Shown here: in pieces, positions 52,188-60,858 of the stretch
Numbering within the stretch: position 1 is the first letter of the stretch
How the letters are laid out: the number at the start of each line of letters is the position of its first letter
Origin: Zhongshania sp. R06B22
Lineage (GTDB): Bacteria > Pseudomonadota > Gammaproteobacteria > Pseudomonadales > Spongiibacteraceae
Length of the DNA stretch: 64,000 bases
NCBI RefSeq assembly: GCF_040892595.1
Contig: NZ_JBFRYB010000001.1
Span: forward strand, 2,294,001-2,358,000
Reading direction: 5' to 3'
The notes under the pieces: generated by a model
What the model was told of the DNA's origin: nothing
Database searches by the model: none
The model's input: only the letters and a program-made list of their open reading frames with translations
Program-made: the position numbers and the translations under genes

Positions 52188-54737
52188 ATGATAAAAAGAG
52201 CAACGCTAGTTAGCGCTATGTGTATTAGCGCATTGCAAAGTCCAATCCTGTCCGCCGCGCAATTAGAAGAAGTTATTGTTACCGCTCAGCTTCGGGAACA
52301 AAGCCTCCAGGATGTTCCGGTATCAGTGAGCGCCATAAGCGGCTCGAAGATGATGGAAGCAGGCTTATCAAAAATCGAAGATTTACAGGCCTATGTGCCT
52401 AACTTCACAATGACGGAATCAAGTATTGGTACCGATATATATATCCGCGGTATCGGCTCCGGCGAGAATCAGGGCTTTGAGCAATCCGTGGGTATGTATG
52501 TAGACGGCATTTACTACGGTCGTGCCCAACTCGCCCGCGCGCCCTTCCTAGATTTGGAGCGCGTTGAAGTCTTACGTGGTCCACAGAACATTTTACTGGG
52601 TAAGAATAGTATTGCTGGCGCCATTAATATCAGTAGCGCGTCGCCCAGTAATGAAACTGAGTTTTTTGTACAAGGCACCTACGAGCCTGATCTCAATGAG
52701 CAAGTTATCGATTTTATGGCCTCAGGCCCTATTACTGATAGTTTCAGTGCTCGCTTTGCGATGCGCCAGCGCAAAACCGACGGCTTTGTAGAAAACCTAA
52801 TACTCGACCGAGACGAAGCTGCGCGTAAAGAGGCAACCTACCGCCTTAAATTTGCATGGGATGCCGGCAATGACTTCGATGCGAAGCTGAAACTAGAAAT
52901 GGGCAGTTTTGATGTTGTTGGCCGCCAATCAGAGATCCTTACCGACAACCCCTCCGATTCAGACATCTTTCTTTTTACTGGCCGGACCTACGGTGAAATC
53001 TTAAATGACACCGTATTCCCTGATTTAGGTGCGATAGGCGGTTTGCTGGGCTCATTGCCAGTTGGAATTCGCAATCTGCTACAACTACAAGATAACGGCT
53101 CCATTTTGAATCTGCAGGCGGACGACTCGGTGTTGGATCACACCGCAGATCGCAAGCGTAGCTCCAATGGTGACTTCAGTAATAATGATACTCAAAACAT
53201 TACTGTGAATATGAATTGGTATTCCGACGGTAACACCTTCACATCTATTACCGGCTATATGGCTTATCAATACGATGAAGAATGTGATTGTGACTTCACC
53301 GGTGCTCCCTTATTCCAAGTAGTTTTCGAAGAAGAGTATCAGCAACTAAGTCAAGAGTTTCGCTGGATTTCAGCCCCTGGTGAAACCTTCGACTTTATTG
53401 CCGGTGCGTATTTCCAATATAACGAGCTCGACTTCTTTGACTCAATTGTTGTCTCTACCACACTCGTTCCTCAGCTGATTAATGCAGCAGATCTTTTAGA
53501 AGGTGGTGGTCGCGGCGATATCGATCCCGGTGCTAACGGCAGCAGCGGCTTTGAATTACTCGGTATTGGTGATGCAGGTAACTCTCTCCTAAATCTGCGC
53601 TCACCACGAGACTTTAAGAGCGACTCTATTATCGCCTCTACCTTTTTGCAGGGCACATGGATAATGACCGACACCCTGCGTCTGACGTTAGGTGGCCGAT
53701 ACACCTACGAAAAGAAAAGTGGTAGCCGCAAACTGGAATTCGGCTTGCCGGATGGTTCAATCTTACCCATTGGTGAGACGGATACTGCGGCGGCTGTTAC
53801 CTTTGCTGCAGAGCGTCACGACTTGGCGGGTAAACGCACCGAATCGCAATTTGCGCCGCTGTTGAACGTACAGTGGGACTTCAGTGATGAAGCCATGGCC
53901 TATTTCTCAGCACGACGTGGCTTTAAATCAGGCGGTTTCGACGCCAGATCTAATGCTTCGCCAAGCGACGAACCTACGCCGTCGAACCCAACTGCCACCG
54001 TCACCAATCCTAGAGTGTTAATTGGTAGTTTCGAGTTTGAAGAAGAACGCGCGACCTCTTATGAACTGGGTCTAAAAACCAGCTTATTTGACGGTGTTGC
54101 TGAATTGAACTCTGCGCTCTTCTATACCCAGTTCGACAATCTTCAGGTTAGTGTTTTTGATGGCACATTAGGTTTCAACGTAGGTAACGCCGCTGGAGCG
54201 GTTACCCAAGGTGTGGAGTTTGATGGTCGTATCGCATTAAGTGAGCATGTCATTCTTGGAGCAGGTCTCGCATTTTTAGATTTCGAGTTTCAAGATCACG
54301 AGTTTGGTACCTGTATCCAAGATCAAATACCAGACAATCCTAATGGCATAAATTGTGATTACAGTGGTAAAACTAACCAATACGCCGCCGACTATTCAGG
54401 CAACCTACTGCTGGGCTATGAGCGCGAAGTTGGTAACTCACTAATCCTGCGAGCTAATCTTGACGCGATCTTCAGTGATGAATATCACCCGTCGCCAAAC
54501 CTAGACGACCGCGTGAAACAAGATGCGTTTATTCAGTACAACGGCCGTATTTCACTTTCGTCTAATGACGGCCGCTGGGATATAGCATTACTAGGAAAAA
54601 ACCTTACTGATGAGCTGATCGTGCTATATGCCATTGATACGCCCGTCGCCAAAAAAGTAATTGCCGGAGCCACAACCCACCACGGCTTCACTAACCCGCC
54701 TAGAACCTTTGCAGTTCAAGCGTCTTATCGCTGGTAA
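52188..54737 (+). CDS. TonB-dependent outer-membrane receptor
   Basis: 849-residue energised outer-membrane transporter. It has a signal peptide ending near SAAQ (residue 25), a TonB box EEVIVTAQ at 27-34, a plug domain with IYIRGIGSGENQG and YVDGIYYGR, then a 22-strand barrel ending in the aromatic YRW. The plug is of the type common in marine gammaproteobacterial receptors of unspecified substrate, not a clear siderophore receptor. The AGTAAAGGAG ribosome site lies just upstream. Position behind alkB suggests uptake of a hydrophobic substrate or of a related signal; a terminator follows. Confidence 0.9.
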   Translation: MIKRATLVSAMCISALQSPILSAAQLEEVIVTAQLREQSLQDVPVSVSAISGSKMMEAGLSKIEDLQAYVPNFTMTESSIGTDIYIRGIGSGENQGFEQSVGMYVDGIYYGRAQLARAPFLDLERVEVLRGPQNILLGKNSIAGAINISSASPSNETEFFVQGTYEPDLNEQVIDFMASGPITDSFSARFAMRQRKTDGFVENLILDRDEAARKEATYRLKFAWDAGNDFDAKLKLEMGSFDVVGRQSEILTDNPSDSDIFLFTGRTYGEILNDTVFPDLGAIGGLLGSLPVGIRNLLQLQDNGSILNLQADDSVLDHTADRKRSSNGDFSNNDTQNITVNMNWYSDGNTFTSITGYMAYQYDEECDCDFTGAPLFQVVFEEEYQQLSQEFRWISAPGETFDFIAGAYFQYNELDFFDSIVVSTTLVPQLINAADLLEGGGRGDIDPGANGSSGFELLGIGDAGNSLLNLRSPRDFKSDSIIASTFLQGTWIMTDTLRLTLGGRYTYEKKSGSRKLEFGLPDGSILPIGETDTAAAVTFAAERHDLAGKRTESQFAPLLNVQWDFSDEAMAYFSARRGFKSGGFDARSNASPSDEPTPSNPTATVTNPRVLIGSFEFEEERATSYELGLKTSLFDGVAELNSALFYTQFDNLQVSVFDGTLGFNVGNAAGAVTQGVEFDGRIALSEHVILGAGLAFLDFEFQDHEFGTCIQDQIPDNPNGINCDYSGKTNQYAADYSGNLLLGYEREVGNSLILRANLDAIFSDEYHPSPNLDDRVKQDAFIQYNGRISLSSNDGRWDIALLGKNLTDELIVLYAIDTPVAKKVIAGATTHHGFTNPPRTFAVQASYRW

Positions 54738-54754
54738 AACTAAGATACTTGCTT

Positions 54755-54794
54755 GCCGGTTTTGGGTTTGGACGCTCAAAACCGGCTTTTTTTT
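54755..54794 (+). terminator. Rho-independent terminator after the TonB receptor gene
   Basis: Ten-bp perfect stem GCCGGTTTTG / CAAAACCGGC (54755-54764 and 54777-54786) followed by eight T residues. Ends the alkB-receptor transcript. Confidence 0.93.
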
Positions 54795-54885
54795 GTTCTA
54801 AAATTTTCAAATTAGATTCTTTTTCCACTGATCTATCAATTAACTGAATAAAGTAGCTTTCAACTTCTCATAGCAAGATGCTGAC

Positions 54886-55761
54886 TTATTCAGGGTCCAA
54901 TTCTACGCGGTTTCTTCCAGCTGTCTTCGCTCTGTACATCGCTTTATCGGCGCAGTGTATAGATTCTTCAACGGTCCGAGATGCTCGCAGTACTGATACA
55001 CCAAAAGAGGCTGTTACGTGTGCTTTACCAAAGTCAAAATGCTGAGCGGCAATCGCCACGCGCATACGTTCTATGACCTCACGACTCTGCTCTACGCTGG
55101 TACTGGGCATGCAAATAATAAACTCCTCTCCCCCATATCGGTAAATTCGATCATATGCACGAAGGTGCGATTTTAGTTGTTTAACGGTAGAGACCAATAC
55201 GATATCCCCCGCGGCATGACCATATTCATCATTTATCCGTTTAAAATGATCAAGATCTACCATCGCAATCACACAAAGCTGTTTTCCTCGCTGAACCAGT
55301 GCCTGCTGTTCGCAGAGTTCAGTCAGCAGTCTAGCTCTGGTTTTTGCCTCCGTGAGCGGATCTCGGTTTTGCACCACGGCGGCAAACTCCTCTCGTAGGG
55401 CCTGAATCTTTACCCGCATTTTCACTATACTATCGTCGAAAGGGTCCCAGTCACGGACTAGAATAGGCAGGCCATCGGAAATGCGCTGAATTAAATGTCG
55501 CGCTCTTCTATGCATTTTTTCATGGGCTTTTCCCAGCGAGATAAATAGCGGGTTTTCTTGCAAAAACTGCACGTGAGGGCTGGTATACCATTGACCGAAA
55601 TCACAATGAAGATGGGCGTCATTTTTTAGATCTGATGGCTCTGGGGCCGTATGGGAAATCAACACGCGCTGTAAGTTCTTATACCATTGTTCGTGGCTAG
55701 ATAGGGCCTGATCAAGCTCTAAAATGACTTTCTGAACCTGCTGGTTGCTGAGGGAATCCAT
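54886..55761 (-). CDS. Diguanylate cyclase with N-terminal zinc-binding CZB domain, DgcZ-like
   Basis: Makes c-di-GMP. Residues 1-125 form a chemoreceptor zinc-binding domain with the four ligands His23, Cys53 (in CDFGQW), His80 and His84 conserved as in E. coli DgcZ, where zinc inhibits activity. The GGDEF domain starts at DPLTEAKTR (134), has the active site GGEEF at 210-214 and a product-inhibition I-site RAYD at 201-204, five residues upstream. At 291 residues it matches DgcZ in length and order. Cytoplasmic. Confidence 0.93.
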   Translation of the reverse strand: MDSLSNQQVQKVILELDQALSSHEQWYKNLQRVLISHTAPEPSDLKNDAHLHCDFGQWYTSPHVQFLQENPLFISLGKAHEKMHRRARHLIQRISDGLPILVRDWDPFDDSIVKMRVKIQALREEFAAVVQNRDPLTEAKTRARLLTELCEQQALVQRGKQLCVIAMVDLDHFKRINDEYGHAAGDIVLVSTVKQLKSHLRAYDRIYRYGGEEFIICMPSTSVEQSREVIERMRVAIAAQHFDFGKAHVTASFGVSVLRASRTVEESIHCADKAMYRAKTAGRNRVELDPE

Positions 55762-56087
55762 ATTTATGATCTCGTTCTAGGTCTACTACCCAGACATTAA
55801 CGCAATAACTGGAACCTTAAGCGTGGGGTGGAATGAAGAGCTTATTAAACGGTATAACTGTGCCTGACGGCGTATGGCTTTCTGTCCAAACGTTCCGAGG
55901 ACCACAACTTTTTTATTGTACTGATTTTCCGTCCGCGATTTGAATTCGAATATATACTTACTTATCGATTAGCGCTCACGACTCATAGCGCTTTTGCTGC
56001 GGATCTTCTAAGTGGCAATCTCACCGATGTAGTATGCTTCGGCGGTAATTCACAAGCCCGACTCATTTCATCACAGAGGTTATTTAC
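55762..56087. other. Divergent gap between the cyclase and DUF808 genes
   Basis: 326 bp holding no gene. One imperfect structure is visible: two AGCGCT boxes at about 55971-55994 that could pair. No promoter can be defended with confidence. Confidence 0.35.
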
Positions 56088-57005
56088 ATGGCGGCAGGTT
56101 CTCTTCTAGCCCTTTTTGATGATATTGCGACGCTACTGGATGATATTTCGGTGATGTCTAAGATAGCGGTAAAAAAGACTGCCGGGGTCTTGGGTGATGA
56201 TTTAGCTGTTAACGCCGAGCAAGTGGGCAATCTGCGCGCCGATCGCGAGCTACCGGTGGTGTGGGCGGTGGCTAAAGGGTCGTTACTCAACAAGCTTATC
56301 ATCGTCCCTATTGTTTTACTGGCCAGTCTATTTATGCCCTGGCTAATCACTCCCGTTCTAATGCTTGGCGGTACCTATTTGTGCTTTGAAGGCGCAGAAA
56401 AAGTCTGGCATGCCATTGCCCATCGCAATGCAAAAGATCATTCCCAAAGCCGTGCGCTGCTAGAAGATAGCAATGTCGATTTGCTCGCCATGGAAAAAGA
56501 ACGGGTTAAAGGCGCCATACGTACTGACTTTATTTTGAGTTTGGAAATCATTGTCATTGCGCTGAGCACTGTGCAGCAGGCACCGTTCGCCAAGCAGGCA
56601 GTGGTACTGTCTATTGTTGCGCTAGGGATAACGTTTGCAGTCTACGGCTTGGTCGCCATGATCGTTAAGATAGATGACCTTGGCTTGTATTTGCTTAAAT
56701 CTGCCACTACGGCGGTAAAATCCCTGGGTGGATTTTTACTGTGGTTGGCGCCGGTATTGATGAAAACCCTAACAATTGTCGGCACCTTGGCCATGTTCTT
56801 AGTAGGCGGTGGAATATTAACTCACGGCGTAGATCACTACATTGAGTTTGGCGTCGCCCTCTCCCATCTGGATGTTTTCAGTAACGCCTTTGCAAACGGT
56901 CTAAGCCAAAATTTATTTAACGGCCTTATTGGTGTGTTGGCGGGTGCCGCGGTGGTTGGGGTGTTTGCGGCGGCGGCGCGGTTTTATGGCAAGCAGCAGC
57001 AATAG
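56088..57005 (+). CDS. DUF808 (YedI-like) inner-membrane protein
   Basis: 305 residues beginning MAAGSLLALFDDIATLLDD, the start shared by the YedI/DUF808 family. Several hydrophobic helices are visible: about 67-95, 150-200, 215-250 and 280-300. A cytoplasmic loop between the first pair and the rest contains AHRNAKDHSQS. Biological role is not established in the family. It is monocistronic and converges on the cbpM-cbpA pair. Confidence 0.88.
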   Translation: MAAGSLLALFDDIATLLDDISVMSKIAVKKTAGVLGDDLAVNAEQVGNLRADRELPVVWAVAKGSLLNKLIIVPIVLLASLFMPWLITPVLMLGGTYLCFEGAEKVWHAIAHRNAKDHSQSRALLEDSNVDLLAMEKERVKGAIRTDFILSLEIIVIALSTVQQAPFAKQAVVLSIVALGITFAVYGLVAMIVKIDDLGLYLLKSATTAVKSLGGFLLWLAPVLMKTLTIVGTLAMFLVGGGILTHGVDHYIEFGVALSHLDVFSNAFANGLSQNLFNGLIGVLAGAAVVGVFAAAARFYGKQQQ

Positions 57006-57033
57006 TTCGCTGCGGTCTGTGGAGCGATAACAA

Positions 57034-57339
57034 TCAATAATGCGTAAATCGATTTAGCCGTTGTTTTAACTTATCGTTTTCTATGCGGAGTTGTTCTATC
57101 TCTTCCAATAGACTGATGGCTAGTGCGATACCCGACCAATCAATTTGTAAATCCTGATGGAGTCTCACCGCCTTTTTAGTTTGCATCACCATATGGGTGC
57201 TAAAAACCCACTGATCCGGTGAATCCCCATGGGGCTCTACGATGCCATGCTCGACGATTTCCAGTACAAAATGTTCGGGTAGCTCGGCGGTTCTGCACAG
57301 CTCGTCAAAATTCATTTGATTCAGTTTGGTGTCAGTCAT
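57034..57339 (-). CDS. cbpM: Chaperone modulatory protein CbpM
   Basis: Small inhibitor of the DnaJ-like co-chaperone CbpA. The 101-residue chain has the MerR-like helical fold of the family, with an acidic N-terminal half, the DLQIDWSGIALAISLLEEIE helix near 62-81 and a C-terminal coiled coil (LRIENDKLKQRL). Its start overlaps the cbpA stop by four bases (ATGA), so the pair is coupled. If CbpA is damaged (see that entry), CbpM may have lost its target. Confidence 0.88.
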   Translation of the reverse strand: MTDTKLNQMNFDELCRTAELPEHFVLEIVEHGIVEPHGDSPDQWVFSTHMVMQTKKAVRLHQDLQIDWSGIALAISLLEEIEQLRIENDKLKQRLNRFTHY

Positions 57340-58295
57340 ACTTTTTCACTCCACTCCGCGCGTGGATCAAAGGCAGCCTTGTCAGCTAGTGCTTGCCAGG
57401 TCTTGTTAATGTCTTCGTTTGAGGTTTTTGGCATCACCACTTTTAAGACCGCATATAAGTCACCACGACCGTTTTCGGTAGATAGCTTTTTAATTAATCC
57501 CTTACCGCGCACTCGCAGCCGCTGTCCGGTTTGGCTATTGGCGGGGATAGACATAGTGATTTTGCCATCTAAGGTTGGCATGGCCAGTTTACATCCCAAG
57601 GCGGCCTCCCAAGGCGCTAATGGTACTGTGACGATGAGGTTGTGACCTTCAACATCAAATAATGGATGCGGCACTAGCCGGATACGCAAATACAGATCAC
57701 CATTAATACCCGTTGGGCCCGCAGGCTCTCCCTGCCCCTTGAGACGGATGCGTTCACCCGACTCTACTCCCGGCGGGATTCTCACATTTAGGGTTTTTGT
57801 CACCTCGCTTACTCGGCCGTCTGCAGTATATTTGGGAATCATAAAAGAAATGGTTTTCGATTCTTCTGATAAAGTGTCTTCGAGAAAGATCGCTAGATCT
57901 GTCTCTATATCTCGACCTTTATGGGCCTGTTGCCGCCGGCCCTGAAAGCCAGAATGCTGCCCCGCTTGGCCAAACATTGACGAGAAGAAATCAGAAAAAT
58001 CGCTATTGCCAGGCAAAGCCCTCATGACTATCAGCCCCAGGCTGCCAGCCTGGCGGCGGACGAAAGCCACCCTCCTGACTGCCATACTGTTTGAGCTCGT
58101 CGTACTCTGCGCGTTTCTTGTCATCGTAAAGCACTTCGTAAGCTTCGGTAACTTCTTTGAATTTATCTTCGGCGTCTTTATGATCACTAACGTCGGATGA
58201 TACTTTCTGGCCAGCTTTCGGTAAGCCACTTTGATGGCTTTTTTGTCGGCGTCGGGTTCAACGTTCAGAATTTTGTAATAGTCTTTAAATTCCAT
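57336..58295 (-). CDS. cbpA: DnaJ-like co-chaperone CbpA, with two compensating frameshifts
   Basis: Stimulates DnaK and binds curved DNA. The start [20 protein letters not shown] and the C-terminal DnaJ domains ([31 protein letters not shown]) are normal, and the total length (319) is right. Between about residues 35 and 95 the protein is out of frame. One base is missing near 58194, so the J-domain HPD motif becomes HPT and the next 60 residues are nonsense; an extra base near 58005 restores the frame at NSDFSDFF. In the alternate frame the region reads normal CbpA ([18 protein letters not shown], later [13 protein letters not shown]). This is either a real inactivating double mutation or a sequence error. 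Confidence 0.85.
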   Translation of the reverse strand: MEFKDYYKILNVEPDADKKAIKVAYRKLARKYHPTLVIIKTPKINSKKLPKLTKCFTMTRNAQSTTSSNSMAVRRVAFVRRQAGSLGLIVMRALPGNSDFSDFFSSMFGQAGQHSGFQGRRQQAHKGRDIETDLAIFLEDTLSEESKTISFMIPKYTADGRVSEVTKTLNVRIPPGVESGERIRLKGQGEPAGPTGINGDLYLRIRLVPHPLFDVEGHNLIVTVPLAPWEAALGCKLAMPTLDGKITMSIPANSQTGQRLRVRGKGLIKKLSTENGRGDLYAVLKVVMPKTSNEDINKTWQALADKAAFDPRAEWSEKV

Positions 58296-58360
58296 TGCTT
58301 ACCCTATCTAGGCTAGTTACCAATGATATTATTTGAGCTGAAACAACCTCGGAGTGCTAT

Positions 58361-58804
58361 TCATAATTTTCCGCTTACACCATCAACCCAACGGACAATA
58401 GACGCCGCGTCCAAGGCGCCACTCTGGCGGGCAATCTCCTTACCTTGGTAAAAGATAACTAGGGTTGGCAGACTTTTAATATTAAAACGACTTGCAACCG
58501 CCTGTTCTACGTCAGTATTCACTTTAGCCAAGCGTAGGTATGGCTCTAAAGATTTAGCAGCCTGATCAAAGGCCGGCGCCATGCTTTTGCAGGGGCCACA
58601 CCAGGGCGCCCAAAAGTCAATCACCACCGGCGTGTCATTGCGACTGATCATCGTTTCAAATCCGTTTGCAGACAGACTGATAGCTTGGGCGTTGAATAGT
58701 GACTTTTTGCATCTTCCGCAGTTTGGGGACTGCTCTAATCGAGTGCTTGGTACCCGGTTATTAGCTAGGCAATGGGGACAAACAATATGGCTGACATTGC
58801 TCAT
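58361..58804 (-). CDS. trxC: Thioredoxin 2 (TrxC)
   Basis: Cytoplasmic thiol reductase induced by oxidative stress in E. coli. An N-terminal zinc module has Cys9, Cys12, Cys29 and Cys32. The thioredoxin domain follows with the active site WCGPC at 68-72 and the cis-Pro loop SLPTL near 115. At 147 residues it is full length. The trxB at 30460 encodes its likely reductase. It is separated by 65 bp from cbpA on the same strand. Confidence 0.95.
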   Translation of the reverse strand: MSNVSHIVCPHCLANNRVPSTRLEQSPNCGRCKKSLFNAQAISLSANGFETMISRNDTPVVIDFWAPWCGPCKSMAPAFDQAAKSLEPYLRLAKVNTDVEQAVASRFNIKSLPTLVIFYQGKEIARQSGALDAASIVRWVDGVSGKL

Positions 58805-58923
58805 CGAAAAATCTCTTAATTTAGACAGTGTATAACTCTACTCCACTATCAAAGCCGCAAAACGATATAGATCAATAATCCGCCTAATAAATCGCGATTG
58901 TGGCTCTCGCTCTATGGTAATTC

Positions 58924-59307
58924 TCAACTACTTTTTAACCACGATAGGGCTTGGTCGTAGTCATCGAAAAATTTTACCTCGCCGGACACAAACCAATTAC
59001 CCACTTTTGCCGCCATCTCTTCCCAGCGTTTATTACCGTAAAGGGCGACTTTTACAAACTCATTGCCATGCTTTAAACCGAGCTTAAAATCATCCCATGC
59101 TGCCCGCAGCTCCCAGCCATCGAGCTCAGAGCCGTCAAACAGCATTTTAACTTTTGGTTCTGCGACTGCGGCCAACGCCGAGTCGATCATCGGGCCTATG
59201 GTTTCATAATCTTGATGACTGAGTTTGCCCTGAGCTTTTAAAGAAACAAATATATCGCTACCAACAGATTCGATACCTATTGATAAACCGTGATTAACTG
59301 AGCTCAT
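58924..59307 (-). CDS. SpoIIAA-like (STAS-fold) protein
   Basis: 127 residues of the SpoIIAA-like family, which folds like anti-sigma antagonists but binds hydrophobic ligands in some structures. Visible are VSLKAQGKLSHQDYE near the N-terminus, MLFDGSELDGWELRAAWDD in the middle, and KVALYGNKRWEEMAAKVG toward the C-terminus. It lacks a clear phosphorylatable Ser of true anti-anti-sigma factors. Cytoplasmic; role unknown. Confidence 0.83.
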   Translation of the reverse strand: MSSVNHGLSIGIESVGSDIFVSLKAQGKLSHQDYETIGPMIDSALAAVAEPKVKMLFDGSELDGWELRAAWDDFKLGLKHGNEFVKVALYGNKRWEEMAAKVGNWFVSGEVKFFDDYDQALSWLKSS

Positions 59308-59722
59308 TTATACGTTTTCCTGAGTTTCTACACTGATTGTTTGCCGAAGCGTGTCGCTATCTGAATTTGCCGCCCCAAATAATGATCTTAGTAGCAATAG
59401 TTGAGGTCTAGCTCCCCTGATCCAAACCGCCTATAAAGAGTTGTAAACAAATAAGCCGTATGAGGAAATCAACCACAAGCCTTAGCTTTCTTATAGCTTA
59501 GCTCACAGTGGGATATACCGGGCACAATCCCAAATTTTAACTAAAATAAGTCCATGTATTACTCTCATGACAGGTAAAATATCCCTAGGCACACTGAAAT
59601 ATCGCTAAGCATATCTACCAATAAAAGTAGACGCCCCAATTGCACACAGTGCTTACTGAGCTGCAGGTCTGCAGTTCAATTCCGAGCAAATCAATAAGTT
59701 GAGTATCGACGGAGAACGCCGC
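59308..59722. other. Divergent gap upstream of lpxD
   Basis: 415 bp without a gene. Near 59660-59690 the string GGTCTGCAGTTCAATTCC recalls a tRNA T-arm, but the flanks cannot fold into a tRNA. GGAG at 59711-59714 is the lpxD ribosome site. Confidence 0.4.
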
Positions 59723-60772
59723 ATGGGTATTACTAAAAGAAGCTTGTCAGAGTTAGCTAATTATCTTGATGGAGAGCTAGTTGGCGACGCAAATCATATG
59801 ATCTCTGGGATTGCAGATTTACAGACTGCTGGGCCTTCTGAGTTGTCTTTTATCAATAAAGAATCGTATTTACATTATCTGCCTGCATCCTCGACCGGCG
59901 CCGTTATTCTTAGCGCTGATTTTGCAGATAAATATGCCGGTAATAAGCTGATCGTCAGCAATACTTACCTCGCCTACGCCAAGGTTTCGGCGCTGTTCGA
60001 ATCGCTGTCGGTAGTGGCGGGTGGTATTCACCCCTCCGCGGTGATTGCGGCGACTGCCAACATCGATTCCACTGCATCCATTGCTGCGAACTGCGTTGTC
60101 GGCGAATTTGCTTCTATTGGGCCTGGTGTTACGCTTTATCCAGGTGTTTGCATCGGTGACCGCGCAAGCGTTGCGGAAAACACCCTAATTCACCCAAACG
60201 TGGTGATTTACCACGCGGTGAGCATTGGCAAGAATTGCATCATTCACAGCGGCACGGTTATCGGCTCTGACGGTTTCGGCTTTGCGCCAAGCCGGGATGG
60301 CTGGCAGAAGATCCACCAGTTGGGTGGTGTTATTATTGGCGACGATGTTGAAATTGGTTCTAACTGCTCGATAGATCGAGGCGCCTTAGGCAACACCATC
60401 ATTCACGACGGCGTGATTATGGACAATCTGGTGCACATTGCCCACAACGTCAAAATCGGTAAACGCTCAGCCATTGCCGGTTGTGTTGGCATTGCCGGCA
60501 GTGCCAATATTGGCGCTAATTGCACCGTTGCCGGCGCCGTGGCCATTAATGGACATATTGATATTGCCGACAATAGCCACTTCCACGGCGGCACTATTGT
60601 GACCAAGGGCAATACCGAAGCGGGCGTTTTCGCCTCGGCAACGCCGATGCAAGAAGTGAAAAAATGGCGTCGCAATTCGGTGCGATATACCCAGCTCGAT
60701 GATATGTCGAACCGCATTAGGCAACTAGAGAAACAGTTAAAAGCCTTATTGCCGACAGACCCTGCCGAGTAA
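59723..60772 (+). CDS. lpxD: UDP-3-O-acylglucosamine N-acyltransferase LpxD
   Basis: Adds the N-linked acyl chain in lipid A synthesis using acyl-ACP. The N-terminal uridine-binding domain (LSFINKESYLHYL near 42-54) leads into a left-handed beta-helix of hexapeptide repeats (about 100-310) and a C-terminal helix (IRQLEKQLKALL). Catalytic His241 lies in IAHNVKIG. ATG 59723 has GGAG eight bases upstream; an earlier in-frame start adds 8 residues. 349 residues, full length. It is isolated from bamA, fabZ and lpxA, so it may be an additional copy. Confidence 0.93.
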   Translation: MGITKRSLSELANYLDGELVGDANHMISGIADLQTAGPSELSFINKESYLHYLPASSTGAVILSADFADKYAGNKLIVSNTYLAYAKVSALFESLSVVAGGIHPSAVIAATANIDSTASIAANCVVGEFASIGPGVTLYPGVCIGDRASVAENTLIHPNVVIYHAVSIGKNCIIHSGTVIGSDGFGFAPSRDGWQKIHQLGGVIIGDDVEIGSNCSIDRGALGNTIIHDGVIMDNLVHIAHNVKIGKRSAIAGCVGIAGSANIGANCTVAGAVAINGHIDIADNSHFHGGTIVTKGNTEAGVFASATPMQEVKKWRRNSVRYTQLDDMSNRIRQLEKQLKALLPTDPAE

Positions 60773-60782
60773 TTTGCCCATA

Positions 60783-60808
60783 AAAAAGGCCGCTTGCGCG
60801 GCCTTTTT
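60783..60808. terminator. Bidirectional rho-independent terminator between lpxD and ppsA
   Basis: AAAAAGGCCGC / GCGGCCTTTTT (60783-60793 and 60798-60808) with a four-base loop; T-runs on both strands serve the convergent lpxD and ppsA. Confidence 0.92.
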
Positions 60809-60858
60809 GCTATTCCCTCTTTAATGCGAAAATAAGGTTTATTTACGGGGGATTCGGC

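Noticed and set aside
55971..55994. AGCGCT pair as a terminator or operator upstream of the DUF808 gene
   Set aside because: Each box is self-palindromic, so pairing across the loop is expected by chance; no T-run.
59660..59690. tRNA T-arm-like string GTTCAATTCC
   Set aside because: The supposed T-stem has mismatches and no anticodon or acceptor stem can be folded around it.
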